A stretch of DNA of 64,000 nucleotides from assembly GCA_001701135.1 (NCBI GenBank), contig DAAN01000009.1, forward strand, positions 62,001-126,000, in the 5' to 3' direction. The position numbers and the translations under genes were made by a program. The notes beneath the pieces are model-generated. The model was not told the DNA's origin and searched no databases. It saw only the letters and a list, made by a program, of their open reading frames with translations. The stretch is from Bacteroidales bacterium H3. GTDB taxonomy: Bacteria > Bacteroidota > Bacteroidia > Bacteroidales > Muribaculaceae. Shown here piece by piece: positions 8,190-18,030 of the stretch. Numbering within the stretch: the first letter of the stretch is position 1; each line of letters starts with the position of its first letter.

Positions 8190-8264
8190 ACTCTCCCGGT
8201 ACTTTAAAGTGCCACAATTCACTTTGTTTACTTTGCTCTAATTTACTTTGCTGAACACACACAA

Positions 8265-8302
8265 TTAAAGGCGACTTGCGGTCATTCGCAAGTCGCCTTT
8301 AA
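8265..8302. terminator. Bidirectional terminator between sigma factor and plsC
   Basis: A perfect 16-bp stem (8265-8280 with 8287-8302, TTAAAGGCGACTTGCG and its complement) has a 6-nt loop. It lies between two convergent genes and has A/T-rich ends on both sides, so it can serve both. Two copies of TTTACTTTGCT at 8227 and 8242 lie just upstream. Confidence 0.85.
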
Positions 8303-8370
8303 AGTATAATGGTATATCGCAAGAATTGCCAGTGGATGTCAATTGCGAATAACAAGCATTGATCAGTATG

Positions 8371-9108
8371 TCAGCGATAACGCTCGGGGAGCGCGGAACG
8401 GATAGCCTCCTGCGACTCTTCCGCCACTCGCCGGCGGTCGGCTTCGTCGACCGGCGCCGCAACAGGTTTGTGGATGGTCAGGGTGATTTTTCCCCAGTGT
8501 GGCAACCACGAACCGCGCGGAAGCACGGAATAGGCCCCGTCGATCGTCAGCGGCACAACAGGCATACCGAATTCAAGAGCCAGACGGAAAGCGCCCGTGT
8601 GAAAGCGTCCCATGCGACCCGTGCGTGAACGCGAACCTTCGGGAAACACCGCCACCGACATACCGCCACGGAGAGTCTTTTCGGCCTTCTCCATGGTGCG
8701 GCGGATAGCGGCCGGCGAAGAATTGTCAACGAAAATCTGTCCGGCTGCCGCGCAGCTCACCCCTATTACCGGGAACTTACGCAGCCCCTCTTTCATCATC
8801 CACTTGAAATTATGGTTAAGGAAACCATAAAGTGTGAAGATGTCATAGGCGCCCTGATGATTGGCTACGAACACATACGAGGTATCGGTGTCGATATTTT
8901 CGCGTCCGCGCACCTCAACCCGCGCCATTGAAAGCCACATACAGAGTTTTGCCCATATATGAGGAGGCCAATAACCCCAGAAACGGCTGCCGCCGAGCAA
9001 CGAGCCGATCACAGTGACCAGACCGGTGATGATGGTGAGAACCCCCACCACCGGAAACATGATCACAAACTGATATATGCGGTAAAGGCCGAGCAGGATG
9101 ATTTTCAT
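8371..9108 (-). CDS. plsC: 1-acyl-sn-glycerol-3-phosphate acyltransferase (PlsC family)
   Basis: PlsC transfers a fatty acyl chain to lysophosphatidic acid to make phosphatidic acid at the inner membrane. The 245-residue protein starts with a hydrophobic segment (IYQFVIMFPVVGVLTIITGLVTVIG). The acyltransferase motif I appears as VANHQGAYDIF (the NHxxxxD form), and motif III as VFPEGSRSR. It is the last gene of the run pyrB, flavin reductase, glyA, plsC, 15 bp after glyA, and ends before the terminator at 8265-8302. An acyltransferase for another lipid (for example ornithine lipid) is a less likely alternative. Confidence 0.88.
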   Translation of the reverse strand: MKIILLGLYRIYQFVIMFPVVGVLTIITGLVTVIGSLLGGSRFWGYWPPHIWAKLCMWLSMARVEVRGRENIDTDTSYVFVANHQGAYDIFTLYGFLNHNFKWMMKEGLRKFPVIGVSCAAAGQIFVDNSSPAAIRRTMEKAEKTLRGGMSVAVFPEGSRSRTGRMGRFHTGAFRLALEFGMPVVPLTIDGAYSVLPRGSWLPHWGKITLTIHKPVAAPVDEADRRRVAEESQEAIRSALPERYR

Positions 9109-9123
9109 AAACTGCTATGCTGA

Positions 9124-10404
9124 TTACCAGGCGAACATCGGACGTTCCGCCATCATGGTGTTGACCTTCTCGCGGACAGCCTTGATGTTGGCCTCGCTCT
9201 CGGGATTGGAGAGCACGGTGTCGATCAGTTCCACAATGCCGCCCATCTCCTCGGGCTTCAGGCCGCGGGTGGTGATGGCGGGAGTGCCCAGACGGATGCC
9301 GGAGGTCTGGAAAGGCGAACGGGAATCGAAGGGCACCATATTCTTGTTGGCGGTGATATCGGCGTCAACGAGAACGCGCTCAGCCACCTTGCCGGTGAGG
9401 TCGGGGAATTTGGAACGGAGGTCGAGAAGGATGCAGTGGTTGTCGGTACCGCCGGAAACCACATTGTAGCCCAGGTCGATAAGAGCCTGCGCCATGGCTG
9501 CGGCGTTATCCTTAACCTGCTGCTGGTAAACCTTGTATTCGGGCTGGAGAGCTTCGCCGAAAGCAACTGCCTTTGCAGCGATAACATGCTCCAGAGGGCC
9601 ACCCTGCACGCCGGGGAAAACAGCGCTGTCGATGAGCGACGACATCATGCGCACCTCGCCCTTCTTGGTAGTCTTGCCCCAGGGATTTTCGAAATCCTTG
9701 CCAAGCATGATCACACCGCCACGGGGGCCGCGGAGGGTCTTGTGAGTGGTGGTGGTGACGATGTGGGCGTATTTCAGAGGATTGTCGAGCAGACCGGCGG
9801 CGATAAGACCGGCGGGATGTGCCATGTCGACCATAAAGATAGCGCCGATCTTGTCGGCAATAGCGCGCATGCGGGCATAATCCCATTCGCGGGAATAAGC
9901 GCTGCCGCCGCCGATAATCAGGCGGGGCTTGTGCTCCATGGCCATCTGCTCCATCTGATCATAGTCAACGCGGCCGGTGTCTTTGTTCACATTATAACCG
10001 ACGGCGTTGAACACCAGACCGGAGAAATTTACGGGGCTGCCGTGTGAAAGATGGCCGCCGTGATCGAGGTTCATGCCCATGAAAGTGTCGCCGGGCTTGA
10101 GGCATGCCATGAAGACAGCCATATTGGCCTGGGCACCCGAGTGGGGCTGCACATTGGCATACTCGGCTCCGAAAAGTTGTTTCAGACGGTTCTGAGCAAG
10201 TGTTTCAGCCTCATCAACCACCTGGCAGCCGCCATAGTAGCGGTGACCGGGGTATCCTTCGGCATACTTGTTGGTCAGACAGGAGCCCATGGCCTCCATC
10301 ACCTGGGGCGAAACGAAGTTCTCGCTGGCGATGAGTTCAATGCCCTTCTGCTGACGCTGATGTTCACGGTTGATAATGTCGAAAATGACGTTGTCGCGTT
10401 GCAT
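9124..10404 (-). CDS. glyA: Serine hydroxymethyltransferase
   Basis: GlyA interconverts serine and glycine using PLP and tetrahydrofolate, supplying one-carbon units. The 426-residue length is standard. Motifs include [21 protein letters not shown], the glycine-rich [25 protein letters not shown], and the PLP-lysine motif [15 protein letters not shown]. Its start lies 23 bp after the flavin reductase stop, and plsC follows by 15 bp. Grouping with pyrB suggests co-regulation of nucleotide and one-carbon synthesis. Confidence 0.98.
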   Translation of the reverse strand: MQRDNVIFDIINREHQRQQKGIELIASENFVSPQVMEAMGSCLTNKYAEGYPGHRYYGGCQVVDEAETLAQNRLKQLFGAEYANVQPHSGAQANMAVFMACLKPGDTFMGMNLDHGGHLSHGSPVNFSGLVFNAVGYNVNKDTGRVDYDQMEQMAMEHKPRLIIGGGSAYSREWDYARMRAIADKIGAIFMVDMAHPAGLIAAGLLDNPLKYAHIVTTTTHKTLRGPRGGVIMLGKDFENPWGKTTKKGEVRMMSSLIDSAVFPGVQGGPLEHVIAAKAVAFGEALQPEYKVYQQQVKDNAAAMAQALIDLGYNVVSGGTDNHCILLDLRSKFPDLTGKVAERVLVDADITANKNMVPFDSRSPFQTSGIRLGTPAITTRGLKPEEMGGIVELIDTVLSNPESEANIKAVREKVNTMMAERPMFAW

Positions 10405-10427
10405 ATTGGAAATTATACTATTGGTGA

Positions 10428-10997
10428 TTATTTCTTTTTAACTGAAAATCCGAAATTGCCTATGAGGCGTCCCTGCTCAAAATACTGGCCGTGGGAATAA
10501 TTTATCAGACCGGCGGCACCGAGATCGAAACGGTCTGTGACGGGATCGATGAAACGTTCGTCGGCGATAACATTCACAACCTTGGCCATAAACATGTCGT
10601 GAGAGCCGAGAGGGAGGATGGATGTGACCTTGCATTCGATGGAGAGCGGTGATTCATCGATATAGGGGCATGCCACCATCTGACCGGCCACAGGTGTGAG
10701 ACCTGTCTCCTTCCACTTATCGTAGTCGCGACCCGAACGCACACCCGCCCAGTCGGTCGCGCGGGCCATCTGGGCAGTGGTAAGGTTGATAGTGAACTCC
10801 ATCTGCCGCTTTATGATTTCGTAGGAGTGACGCTCGGGACGCACCGAAATATAGCACATAGCCGGGTCGGTGCAGATGGTACCGGTCCACCCTACCGTGA
10901 GCATGTTGCTGTGTTCCACAGAATCGCCGCATGTGACAAGCACCGCAGGCAGCGGATAAATCATGGTGCCCGGTTTCCAGGAGCGTTTACTGTTCAT
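10428..10997 (-). CDS. Flavin reductase family protein (flavoredoxin-like)
   Basis: This 189-residue protein has the FMN-binding split-barrel fold of the flavin reductase/flavoredoxin family: [12 protein letters not shown] at the N-terminus, [32 protein letters not shown], then EFTINLTT, and a late [13 protein letters not shown]. Members bind FMN and carry electrons or reduce flavin; the partner here is unknown. It sits between pyrB and glyA in the same direction, at the place where a pyrI gene is often found after pyrB in Bacteroides relatives. Confidence 0.88.
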   Translation of the reverse strand: MNSKRSWKPGTMIYPLPAVLVTCGDSVEHSNMLTVGWTGTICTDPAMCYISVRPERHSYEIIKRQMEFTINLTTAQMARATDWAGVRSGRDYDKWKETGLTPVAGQMVACPYIDESPLSIECKVTSILPLGSHDMFMAKVVNVIADERFIDPVTDRFDLGAAGLINYSHGQYFEQGRLIGNFGFSVKKK

Positions 10998-11066
10998 AAA
11001 GTTCAGACGGTTAATAAATTATATTGCACACCGGGGATCCGGCTACTGCCGGACACGCCCGCTGAG

Positions 11067-12041
11067 TCAGAATTCCACTTTGTGATGAAAAATTTCCTCC
11101 CAAAGGGCATCGTTGGCCTTTACATCCTCCAGAGTGTAGCCCAAAGCACGGATAATCAGAGCCTGACGGGCAAAGAGACCGTTGTGCGCCTGTTCGAAAT
11201 AGTATGCCTTGGGGTTTTCATCGAGATCCTCGTTGATCTCCTTGAGGCGGGGCAGCGGATGCAGCACGCGCAGATTGGGGCGGGAATCGCGGAGCATAGC
11301 GTCGTTGATGCTGTAGAGATCCTTTACCCGTTCATAGGTGTCGAGATCCTTGAAGCGTTCGCGCTGCACTCGGGTCATATAAAGAATGTCGGTGTTGTTC
11401 AGAACCTCGGGTGTCAGTTCCGTGTGGATTTCGTAAGGGATACCATGTTCGTCGCAGAATTTTATGTACTGATCAGGCATTGCCAGTTCGGGACATGAGA
11501 CGAAGCGGAAGCGGGGATTGAAATATTTCATGGCCTGGAGCAGCGAGTGCACCGTGCGGCCATATTTCAGATCACCCACCATGGTGATTTCGAGATTGTC
11601 GAGACGACCCTGCGTCTTAAGAATGGAATAGAGGTCGAGCATCGTCTGCGACGGGTGCTGGTTGCTGCCGTCGCCTGCGTTGATCACCGGGATATCGGTG
11701 ACAGAGGTGGCATAGCGGGCGGCTCCCTCCTGATAGTGGCGCATAATGATGAGATCGACATAATTGGCCACCATCTTTATGGTATCCTTTAGCGACTCCC
11801 CTTTCGATGACGAGGAGGTGCTGGCGTCGGAAAAACCTATCACCTTACCGCCTAAGCGGTTTACAGCGGTTTCAAAACTCAGGCGCGTGCGCGTCGATGG
11901 CTCGAAAAACAGAGTGGCGCACACCTTGCCGTCAAGAATCTTGTGATTGGGATGCTGTTCGAAATAACGGGCATCGTCGAGAATCGACAGAATATCATCC
12001 TTGCTGAGTTCGTCGATTGATACGAGTGAATGGGGATTCAT
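11067..12041 (-). CDS. pyrB: Aspartate carbamoyltransferase, catalytic chain
   Basis: PyrB condenses carbamoyl phosphate and aspartate to N-carbamoyl-aspartate, the committed step of pyrimidine synthesis. The 324-residue protein shows the carbamoyl-phosphate motif [13 protein letters not shown], the mobile [15 protein letters not shown] loop, [12 protein letters not shown], and HPLPRLKEI near the C-terminus. The C-terminus is complete. No regulatory-chain gene (pyrI) follows: only 69 bp separate it from the flavin reductase gene. It may therefore work without allosteric control, unless pyrI lies elsewhere. Confidence 0.97.
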   Translation of the reverse strand: MNPHSLVSIDELSKDDILSILDDARYFEQHPNHKILDGKVCATLFFEPSTRTRLSFETAVNRLGGKVIGFSDASTSSSSKGESLKDTIKMVANYVDLIIMRHYQEGAARYATSVTDIPVINAGDGSNQHPSQTMLDLYSILKTQGRLDNLEITMVGDLKYGRTVHSLLQAMKYFNPRFRFVSCPELAMPDQYIKFCDEHGIPYEIHTELTPEVLNNTDILYMTRVQRERFKDLDTYERVKDLYSINDAMLRDSRPNLRVLHPLPRLKEINEDLDENPKAYYFEQAHNGLFARQALIIRALGYTLEDVKANDALWEEIFHHKVEF

Positions 12042-12426
12042 CAGTTGCTCCGGATATGGTTTATTCTGTCCGCAAAGTTACGAATTTTTTTTGCTCCTCC
12101 GTAGAATAATTCAAAATTCTTTGTATAAAAAAACGGAGATTCCGACATGACAGACTTATAGCGAGGCCTTGACGAAACATGCATTGCAAAAGAGGACGAT
12201 TTAAATATTTTTAACAATTATAACAATCGTATATGATTCAAATTTCAGTAAGTTTGCATTAAAATGCATAAAAATCTATCCGATAGAGATTAATCAGGGA
12301 GATCATTCGCTCCCGTCACTTACTACAGGATCATACAGTGCAGATTCATTAATAAGATCAAGTGCGTATACCGTAGGGTATATATCACAATATTCTTACT
12401 TACAATTTTTAATATCTTTCTTTTTT
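12042..12426 (+). other. Intergenic region and long leader of the amylase gene
   Basis: This 385-bp gap separates divergent pyrB and the amylase gene. A minus-strand TAACTTTG box (12073-12080) may serve pyrB. A plus-strand TAAGTTTG box (12249-12256) could start a leader of about 165 nt for the amylase; no good -33 box precedes it. The leader contains a small perfect hairpin, TATACC (12367-12372) with GGTATA (12377-12382). No small gene is supported. Confidence 0.5.
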
Positions 12427-15400
12427 ATGAAGAAATATTTCCTCGCTTTAGGTGCGTTACTCCTCACTCTGGGGCAGGCCGCTTGGGCTTCCAACGGGAA
12501 ACCCGATGCGATTCAGCAAGGCAACATCCTGCATTGCTTCAACTGGCCTATCAATGATGTGAAGAACGCACTTCAGTCGATTTCCGACGCCGGTTTCGGA
12601 GCCGTACAGCTTTCGCCCCTTCAGCGTGCCGACGTCAATGTCGGTTCGCCCTGGCACGACCTCTACCGTCCCTACGACCTCGCGTTCAAATCAAGCGGCA
12701 TGGGTTCGGAATCCGACCTGCAGTCGCTCTGCTCCGAAGCCGAAAAATACGGCATCAAGGTGATTGTCGACGTCGTGGCCAACCATGTCGACAAAACCGC
12801 CGGCTACCACGACCCATGGTGGGACAGCAATAATCGAGTACGTTGGGAGGGCGGCATCAACTATGGTGACCGCAGATCAATCACCCACGGCCAGCTCGGC
12901 GACTACGGCGACGTAAACTCCGAACTCAGCGAAGTTGCCGCCCGCGGCAAGGCCTACGTGCAGAAACTCGCCGGCCTCGGCGTGAAAGGCATCCGCTGGG
13001 ATGCCGCCAAGCATATCGGCCTCCCCTCCGAGGGTTGCCAGTTCTGGGCTGAAGTTACATCTGTGCCCGGTGTATGGCACTATGGCGAAATCCTCGACAA
13101 ACCGGGTCCCAACGCCTCCATCATCACCGAGTACGGTAAATACATGTCGGTAACCGACAATGAATACTGCAACTATGCAGCCCGCGACAACGGCGGCATC
13201 CCCGGCGGTTACGGCGGCTCATGGGCTGTGGACTACAAACTCGGCAACAAATGCGTCTACTGGGCTGAAAGCCACGACACATACGCCAACGACGACTGGT
13301 CGTGCAACCGCGACCAGGCCACCATCGACCGCGCATATGCCGCATACGCCTGCCGCAACGATGCATCATGCCTCTATCTTTCACGTCCCAACGCCAAAGG
13401 CTTCAACAACATCAAGGTAGGCAAAGGCTCCACAGCCTTCACCGCCAAGCACATTGCCGAGGTCAACAAGTTCCGCAACGCCATGGTGGGCAAGGCAGAC
13501 TACTTCTCCAAAGCCGATAACGGCAACGCCTGCTCGATCACCCGGCAGAACGGCGGCGCCGTGATTGTGATGAAAGGCAGCGGCAACATCACTATCACCA
13601 ACGGCGGCGGCTACTGCCCCGCAGGCACCTACACCGACCGTGTCAGCGGCGGCACTTTCACCGTTACAGCCTCCACCATCTCGGGTAACGTAGGTTCGAG
13701 CGGCATCGCCGTGATCTACAACGGCGGCGACAACCCCAATCCCAACCCCAACCCCAATCCCGACCCCGATCCCGACGGCTTCACCATTTACTACGACAAC
13801 TCCGCCACCAACTGGAACAACGTGAACATCCATTACTGGAACTCACCCAAAACCGACTGGCCCGGCACTGCCATGACCAAGGTCAAGGACAATGTATGGC
13901 AGTACACATTCTCAGCCGATCCCTCGGGTCTTGATGGATTCCTCTTCTCCGACGGCAGTGGCTCAGGCGACAACAACCAGACCGCCGACTACAAGCAGGC
14001 TCCCGTAAAGAACCACATCTACAAAGGCGCCGGCGGCAACAAGGGCGCTGTCAGCGACGAAGGCGAATACCGCGATGCTCCCAACCCCACCAAGCCTGTT
14101 GTGAAAGCCACTCCCGGCTCTACCTCTTTCTCGGAATCCGTGACAGTCACGCTCACCGCAACTCCTGCCGGCAGCACCATCTACTACACCGACAACGGTC
14201 AGAACCCCACCACCTCCTCGACCAAGTATGTGACCGACTTCACACTCACCGCTACCACCACTATCAAGGCATTCGCAGTGGGTGCCGACGGCACACAGGG
14301 CGATGTGGCTACATTCACCTACACCAAGAGCAGCAACCCCGGTCCCGACCCCGTGCCCGGCAACAACCTCATCACCGACTATTATAAGGTCAACCATATC
14401 GGTTACGGCACAGAACGCACCGTAAACGTCAGCGGTCATCCCGCATCCAACGCACTGAGCAACTGGAGCGCCAACGACATGATCGCCCAGGGTGTCGCCC
14501 GCGACGTCTGCCAGGCATTCAAGGGTCTGCACGAGCGTCCCATCGTCGACAGCTACGCTATCTACGCTTCATACGACAACGACAACCTCTACCTCGGTGT
14601 ACAGTTCGTATACATGGTATGGGATGCCGGCGGCGAAAAACAGCAGCCCGAAGAGTCCAAGCCCTACAACATGGACGGACACATGTTCTGGGCTTTCGAC
14701 ATCGACCCCGACAAGAGCTTCGACGGCTATATCAACGGCACAGGCCCCATCTGGAATGAAAAGCAGAAAGGTGCCAAGTTCAACAACGGCGTAGACGCCG
14801 TGCTGATGTGCTCTACCAAACCCGGCGTCGGAACTCCCGGACTCTTCTTCCCCACGCCCGACGGTCATGCAAGCTACGACGCCGCATACTGCAAATCTCT
14901 TCCGAAAGGCTTCTACGGATATACCGACGGCCTCCTCTCTTCCATCGACCATATCTGGGGTCTTCCCTTCGGATCAGAGCCAGAGGCTCTGAAAGGAAAT
15001 GACGGCTTCGTAGACCTCAAGGGCGAGATTGCAGAATCGGCCCACACCTTCTATGAATTCAAGATTCCTCTGAGCACCCTCGGCGTCACCAAGGACTACA
15101 TCAAGAACAACGGTATCGGCGTGATTTACATCGACAAATACGGCACAAGCCCTGTCGGCGGTACTCCCTACGATCCCTCATACTTCGACAATGCGAAGGA
15201 TGAATATTCCTACGGCGACAACACATCGAAGGAGAAGGAAGATGAGGATATCATCACCTACAAACCCGCACGTGTCGGCAAAGCCAGCTCCGCTGTGGAG
15301 AACATCTTCACCGAAAGCTCCGCCGACGCTGACGCCCCCGTTGAATACTACAACATCCAGGGTATGCGTGTAATCAACCCCGCTGCCGGCATCTACATCA

Positions 15401-15441
15401 AGAAGCAGGGCAATAAGGTTTCCAAAGTCTACATCCGATAA
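12427..15441 (+). CDS. Secreted multidomain alpha-amylase (GH13) with starch-binding modules and a type IX-like C-terminal domain
   Basis: This 1004-residue protein should hydrolyse alpha-1,4-glucans outside the cell. In order: signal peptide (1-21, cut near AWA-SNG); GH13 catalytic barrel (about 30-430) with DVVANH (115-120), nucleophile Asp192 in GIRWDAAKH, acid/base Glu221 in YGEIL, and Asp284 in ESHD; a Pro/Asn/Asp linker (near 437-450); a module like starch-binding CBM26 (about 452-555); a chitobiase C-terminal-like beta domain (about 560-640); a CBM9/DOMON-like module (about 655-950); and a C-terminal segment (EYYNIQGMRV...GIYIK) like Bacteroidota type IX sorting domains. It is monocistronic, ending in the terminator at 15466. 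Confidence 0.92.
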   Translation: MKKYFLALGALLLTLGQAAWASNGKPDAIQQGNILHCFNWPINDVKNALQSISDAGFGAVQLSPLQRADVNVGSPWHDLYRPYDLAFKSSGMGSESDLQSLCSEAEKYGIKVIVDVVANHVDKTAGYHDPWWDSNNRVRWEGGINYGDRRSITHGQLGDYGDVNSELSEVAARGKAYVQKLAGLGVKGIRWDAAKHIGLPSEGCQFWAEVTSVPGVWHYGEILDKPGPNASIITEYGKYMSVTDNEYCNYAARDNGGIPGGYGGSWAVDYKLGNKCVYWAESHDTYANDDWSCNRDQATIDRAYAAYACRNDASCLYLSRPNAKGFNNIKVGKGSTAFTAKHIAEVNKFRNAMVGKADYFSKADNGNACSITRQNGGAVIVMKGSGNITITNGGGYCPAGTYTDRVSGGTFTVTASTISGNVGSSGIAVIYNGGDNPNPNPNPNPDPDPDGFTIYYDNSATNWNNVNIHYWNSPKTDWPGTAMTKVKDNVWQYTFSADPSGLDGFLFSDGSGSGDNNQTADYKQAPVKNHIYKGAGGNKGAVSDEGEYRDAPNPTKPVVKATPGSTSFSESVTVTLTATPAGSTIYYTDNGQNPTTSSTKYVTDFTLTATTTIKAFAVGADGTQGDVATFTYTKSSNPGPDPVPGNNLITDYYKVNHIGYGTERTVNVSGHPASNALSNWSANDMIAQGVARDVCQAFKGLHERPIVDSYAIYASYDNDNLYLGVQFVYMVWDAGGEKQQPEESKPYNMDGHMFWAFDIDPDKSFDGYINGTGPIWNEKQKGAKFNNGVDAVLMCSTKPGVGTPGLFFPTPDGHASYDAAYCKSLPKGFYGYTDGLLSSIDHIWGLPFGSEPEALKGNDGFVDLKGEIAESAHTFYEFKIPLSTLGVTKDYIKNNGIGVIYIDKYGTSPVGGTPYDPSYFDNAKDEYSYGDNTSKEKEDEDIITYKPARVGKASSAVENIFTESSADADAPVEYYNIQGMRVINPAAGIYIKKQGNKVSKVYIR

Positions 15442-15465
15442 GACCGCTCTTTAATCCTTAATAAC

Positions 15466-15510
15466 GAGGGGCTGTGCCGCACAAGTCGACGCAGCTCCTC
15501 TTTTATTTAT
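15466..15510 (+). terminator. Terminator of the amylase gene
   Basis: An 11-bp stem with two G-U pairs (15466-15476 with 15490-15500) is followed by TTTTATTTAT. It lies 24 bp after the amylase stop. Confidence 0.85.
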
Positions 15511-15514
15511 CCAC

Positions 15515-15547
15515 AAAAAAGCCGCTCCGAAACTCTCCGGAACGGCT
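15515..15547 (-). terminator. Terminator of galM (minus strand)
   Basis: A 10-bp stem with one mismatch (15520-15529 with 15538-15547) is followed on the minus strand by six T residues (15515-15520). It lies just beyond the galM stop and back to back with the amylase terminator. Confidence 0.85.
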
Positions 15548-15570
15548 GATTTATGTTAAAGCTGTATACT

Positions 15571-16656
15571 TTATTCCGCCGAGAAAGTGAAACGGATAGT
15601 GCGGCGGAAAGGCACTTCGGGTGTTACGAGCGTAGAGGGGAAATTGGGATGATTGGGAGCATCGGGGAAAGCCTGACACTCGATGGCAACTGCGGCATAA
15701 TCGGGATAATCATAGCCATCTTTGCCTGTGGGGCAGCCCGAAAGCCAGTTGCCGCAATAGACCTGTGCTGCAGACTGGTTGCTTTCGATGGTAACCATGC
15801 GACCCGATTCCGGGTCGGAAAGCCATGCCACGGGACGCACCTGCGAGTCGGCATTGTCCACCACCCAGCAGTTGTCATATCCCTTGCCGAAACGCACGGC
15901 ATCGAAATCGGCAATAAGAGTTTCCGTAGCGGGCACTGCATCGGCGGGGAAGATGTCGCGGCCGACAGCATGAGCCTCGGTGAAGTCCATAGGCGTGCCG
16001 GCCACCGGGGCTATCTGGCCTGTGGGTATGAGTTCATCGTCGGTGACAAGCCAGCGCGAGCATGCCATGCGAAGCACCTGGTTCATGGCACGACGGGCGC
16101 CGCTGTCATGGCCGCCGAGATTGAAGTAGGTGTGATTTGTAAGGTTTGCCACCGTGGGAGCGTCGGTGTGCGCCTCTATGTCGAGATTGAGCGAGTCGTT
16201 GTCATCCCATGTGTATGTGGCGGTGACATCGAGATTACCGGGATAGCCCATCTCGCCGTCGGACGAATGAAGCGAGAAACGCACCTGCCCGGGAGCTGTC
16301 TGCTCGGCTTTCCACACCTTGTTCTGGAAACCGTCGGGACCTCCGTGGAGATGATGACGGCCCTGATTGGCCGGAAGCTGATACTCCTTGCCGTCGATGC
16401 TGAAACGGCCGAAAGCGATACGGTTGGCGTAGCGGCCCGGAATCTTGCCGGCGCATGGGCCGTCGGCCATGTAAGAAGCAACATAGGGATAGCCGATGAC
16501 CACATCGGCCAGACGGCCATTGCGGTCGGGCACCTTGATTTCCATGACGCAGGCACCGAGTCCCGAGAGTTTCACAGAGTGGCCGTGGGAGTTGGTGAGC
16601 GTGATCACCTCGGCGTCGCCGACGGGAGTGGCGACAGTTTCTTTAGTTGATTTCAT
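15571..16656 (-). CDS. galM: Aldose 1-epimerase (galactose mutarotase)
   Basis: GalM interconverts alpha and beta anomers of hexoses such as galactose and glucose. The 361-residue protein shows CVMEIKVPDRNGRLADVVIGY, the PGRYANRIAFGRF segment, HHLHGGPDGFQNKVW (first catalytic His region), LTNHTYFNLGGH (second catalytic His), and a late VAIECQAFPDAPNHPNFPS carrying the conserved Glu. No signal peptide is evident, so it is probably cytoplasmic. It lies 59 bp after the aspartate kinase gene in the same direction; a link with starch use by the convergent amylase gene is only suggestive. Confidence 0.96.
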   Translation of the reverse strand: MKSTKETVATPVGDAEVITLTNSHGHSVKLSGLGACVMEIKVPDRNGRLADVVIGYPYVASYMADGPCAGKIPGRYANRIAFGRFSIDGKEYQLPANQGRHHLHGGPDGFQNKVWKAEQTAPGQVRFSLHSSDGEMGYPGNLDVTATYTWDDNDSLNLDIEAHTDAPTVANLTNHTYFNLGGHDSGARRAMNQVLRMACSRWLVTDDELIPTGQIAPVAGTPMDFTEAHAVGRDIFPADAVPATETLIADFDAVRFGKGYDNCWVVDNADSQVRPVAWLSDPESGRMVTIESNQSAAQVYCGNWLSGCPTGKDGYDYPDYAAVAIECQAFPDAPNHPNFPSTLVTPEVPFRRTIRFTFSAE

Positions 16657-16687
16657 GGGTTAATGTGTTTTATGGTTTGGTTATTCT

Positions 16688-16700
16688 AAGAGCTTATTTA
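16688..16700 (+). repeat. Short copy of the dispersed AGAGCTTG end sequence
   Basis: AAGAGCTTATTTA differs by one base from the outer end of the 346-bp element at 27986-28331 (AAGAGCTTGTTTA). It lies in the gap between lysC and galM. At this length it could be chance, but similar ends occur at other intergenic sites in the window. Confidence 0.4.
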
Positions 16701-16715
16701 GATCTTGTTTCCGGA

Positions 16716-18029
16716 TTATTCAAAAAGTCTTTGCTGAAGCGCACGGAGCGCCGGCACCTTGTCCTCGCTGCTGACAAGGAATGAGATATTGTAATTGCTG
16801 CCGCCATAAGAGATCATTCTCACAGGGAAATCGCGAAGTGCATCGAGAGCGTCGGCCTCGAAGCCGCGGTTGTGCCATTCGAGATCACCGACCACACAGA
16901 TAATCACCATGTCGCGGTCGACCGTCACGGTGCCGATTTCCTTCAGGTCATCTATGATATATTCCAGATTCAGCGGAGAGTCGACTGTAACGGATACACC
17001 GACCTCACTGGTGGCGATCATGTCGACCGGCCGGTTGTAATTGTCGAAAATCTCGAAAACCCTTCGCATGAACTGCGAGGCACGCATCATACGCGACGAT
17101 TTGATCTTGATTGCGATTATATTGTCCTTGGCGGCGACAGCCTTGATGGTGTGAGCCGACTCGGTATTGTAGATCAGTGTACCGGGCTTGTCAGGCTCCA
17201 TGGTGTTGAGCAGCCTGACGGGGATGTTGTTGACCTTGGCGGGAAGCACACAGGTGGGGTGGAGAATCTTGGCGCCGAAATAGGCCAGTTCGGCCGCCTC
17301 GTCAAACAACAGCTCGGCCACGGGCGCCGTACCCTCCACAAAGCGGGGGTCGTTGTTGTGCATCCCGTCGATGTCGGTCCAGATTTCAATCTCCTTGGCG
17401 CCGACGGCCGCACCGATAAGCGAAGCCGTGAGGTCGGAGCCGCCGCGCTGCAGATTGTCTATCTCGCCGTAGGCGTTGCGGCAGATAAAGCCCTGTGTGA
17501 TGTAGAGCGGGGCATCGGGCTGTTCGGTGAGCAGATCGTTGAGATGACGACGGATATATTCCATGTCGGCCTCGCCGTTTTTGTTGATGCGCATAAACTC
17601 CATAGCAGGGAGAAACGCGGCATCCACACCGGCCTGCCTGAGATATATGTGCATGAGTTTTGAGGATAGCAACTCGCCCTGGGCCACAATCTCACGCTCC
17701 TCGAATTCCGAGAAGCGGTCGCGGGCAAGCGACCTGATGAATGCGAAGATGGCCTCCACTTCCAGATCAGCCTCCATGCGGCACTCCACACTGGTAAAAA
17801 GGATTGCCACCGTGCGCCTGTAGCTCCGCTCGAGATCGTTGATGACCTCTTTGGCGGCATTGATGTTGTGTTTATAGAGATATCCGGCAATCTCTATCAG
17901 GGTGTTGGTAGTGCCGGCCATGGCCGACAGCACCACGATGTTACGGCCGCGGCCCGCGATGAGCCGCGCCACATTCCCGATACGTTCGGGCGAGCCTACC
18001 GACGTGCCGCCGAATTTCAGTACTTTCAT
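16716..18029 (-). CDS. lysC: Aspartate kinase
   Basis: Aspartate kinase phosphorylates aspartate, the first step toward lysine, meso-DAP, threonine and methionine. The ATG at 18029 is chosen because MKVLKFGGTSVG is the canonical N-terminus and lies 1 bp after the ftsE stop; a start at 18140 would add unrelated residues. The kinase domain shows QRGGSDLTASLIGAAVGA and EIWTDIDGMHNNDPR. Two ACT domains follow (KIKSSRMMRASQFMRRVFEIF; then TVDRDMVIICVVGD), the usual site of feedback inhibition. It is monofunctional (438 residues), with no homoserine dehydrogenase part. Confidence 0.96.
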   Translation of the reverse strand: MKVLKFGGTSVGSPERIGNVARLIAGRGRNIVVLSAMAGTTNTLIEIAGYLYKHNINAAKEVINDLERSYRRTVAILFTSVECRMEADLEVEAIFAFIRSLARDRFSEFEEREIVAQGELLSSKLMHIYLRQAGVDAAFLPAMEFMRINKNGEADMEYIRRHLNDLLTEQPDAPLYITQGFICRNAYGEIDNLQRGGSDLTASLIGAAVGAKEIEIWTDIDGMHNNDPRFVEGTAPVAELLFDEAAELAYFGAKILHPTCVLPAKVNNIPVRLLNTMEPDKPGTLIYNTESAHTIKAVAAKDNIIAIKIKSSRMMRASQFMRRVFEIFDNYNRPVDMIATSEVGVSVTVDSPLNLEYIIDDLKEIGTVTVDRDMVIICVVGDLEWHNRGFEADALDALRDFPVRMISYGGSNYNISFLVSSEDKVPALRALQQRLFE

Positions 18030-18030
18030 A

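Noticed and set aside
8219..8252. ACTTTG-rich repeats after the sigma-factor gene as promoter boxes.
   Set aside because: They read TACTTTG, one base short of TAnnTTTG, and point toward the terminator with no gene start after them.
13736..13775. Asn/Pro/Asp repeat DNA in the amylase gene as a CRISPR-like or VNTR array.
   Set aside because: It encodes the in-frame PNPNPN/DPDP linker between domains, a usual feature of such enzymes.
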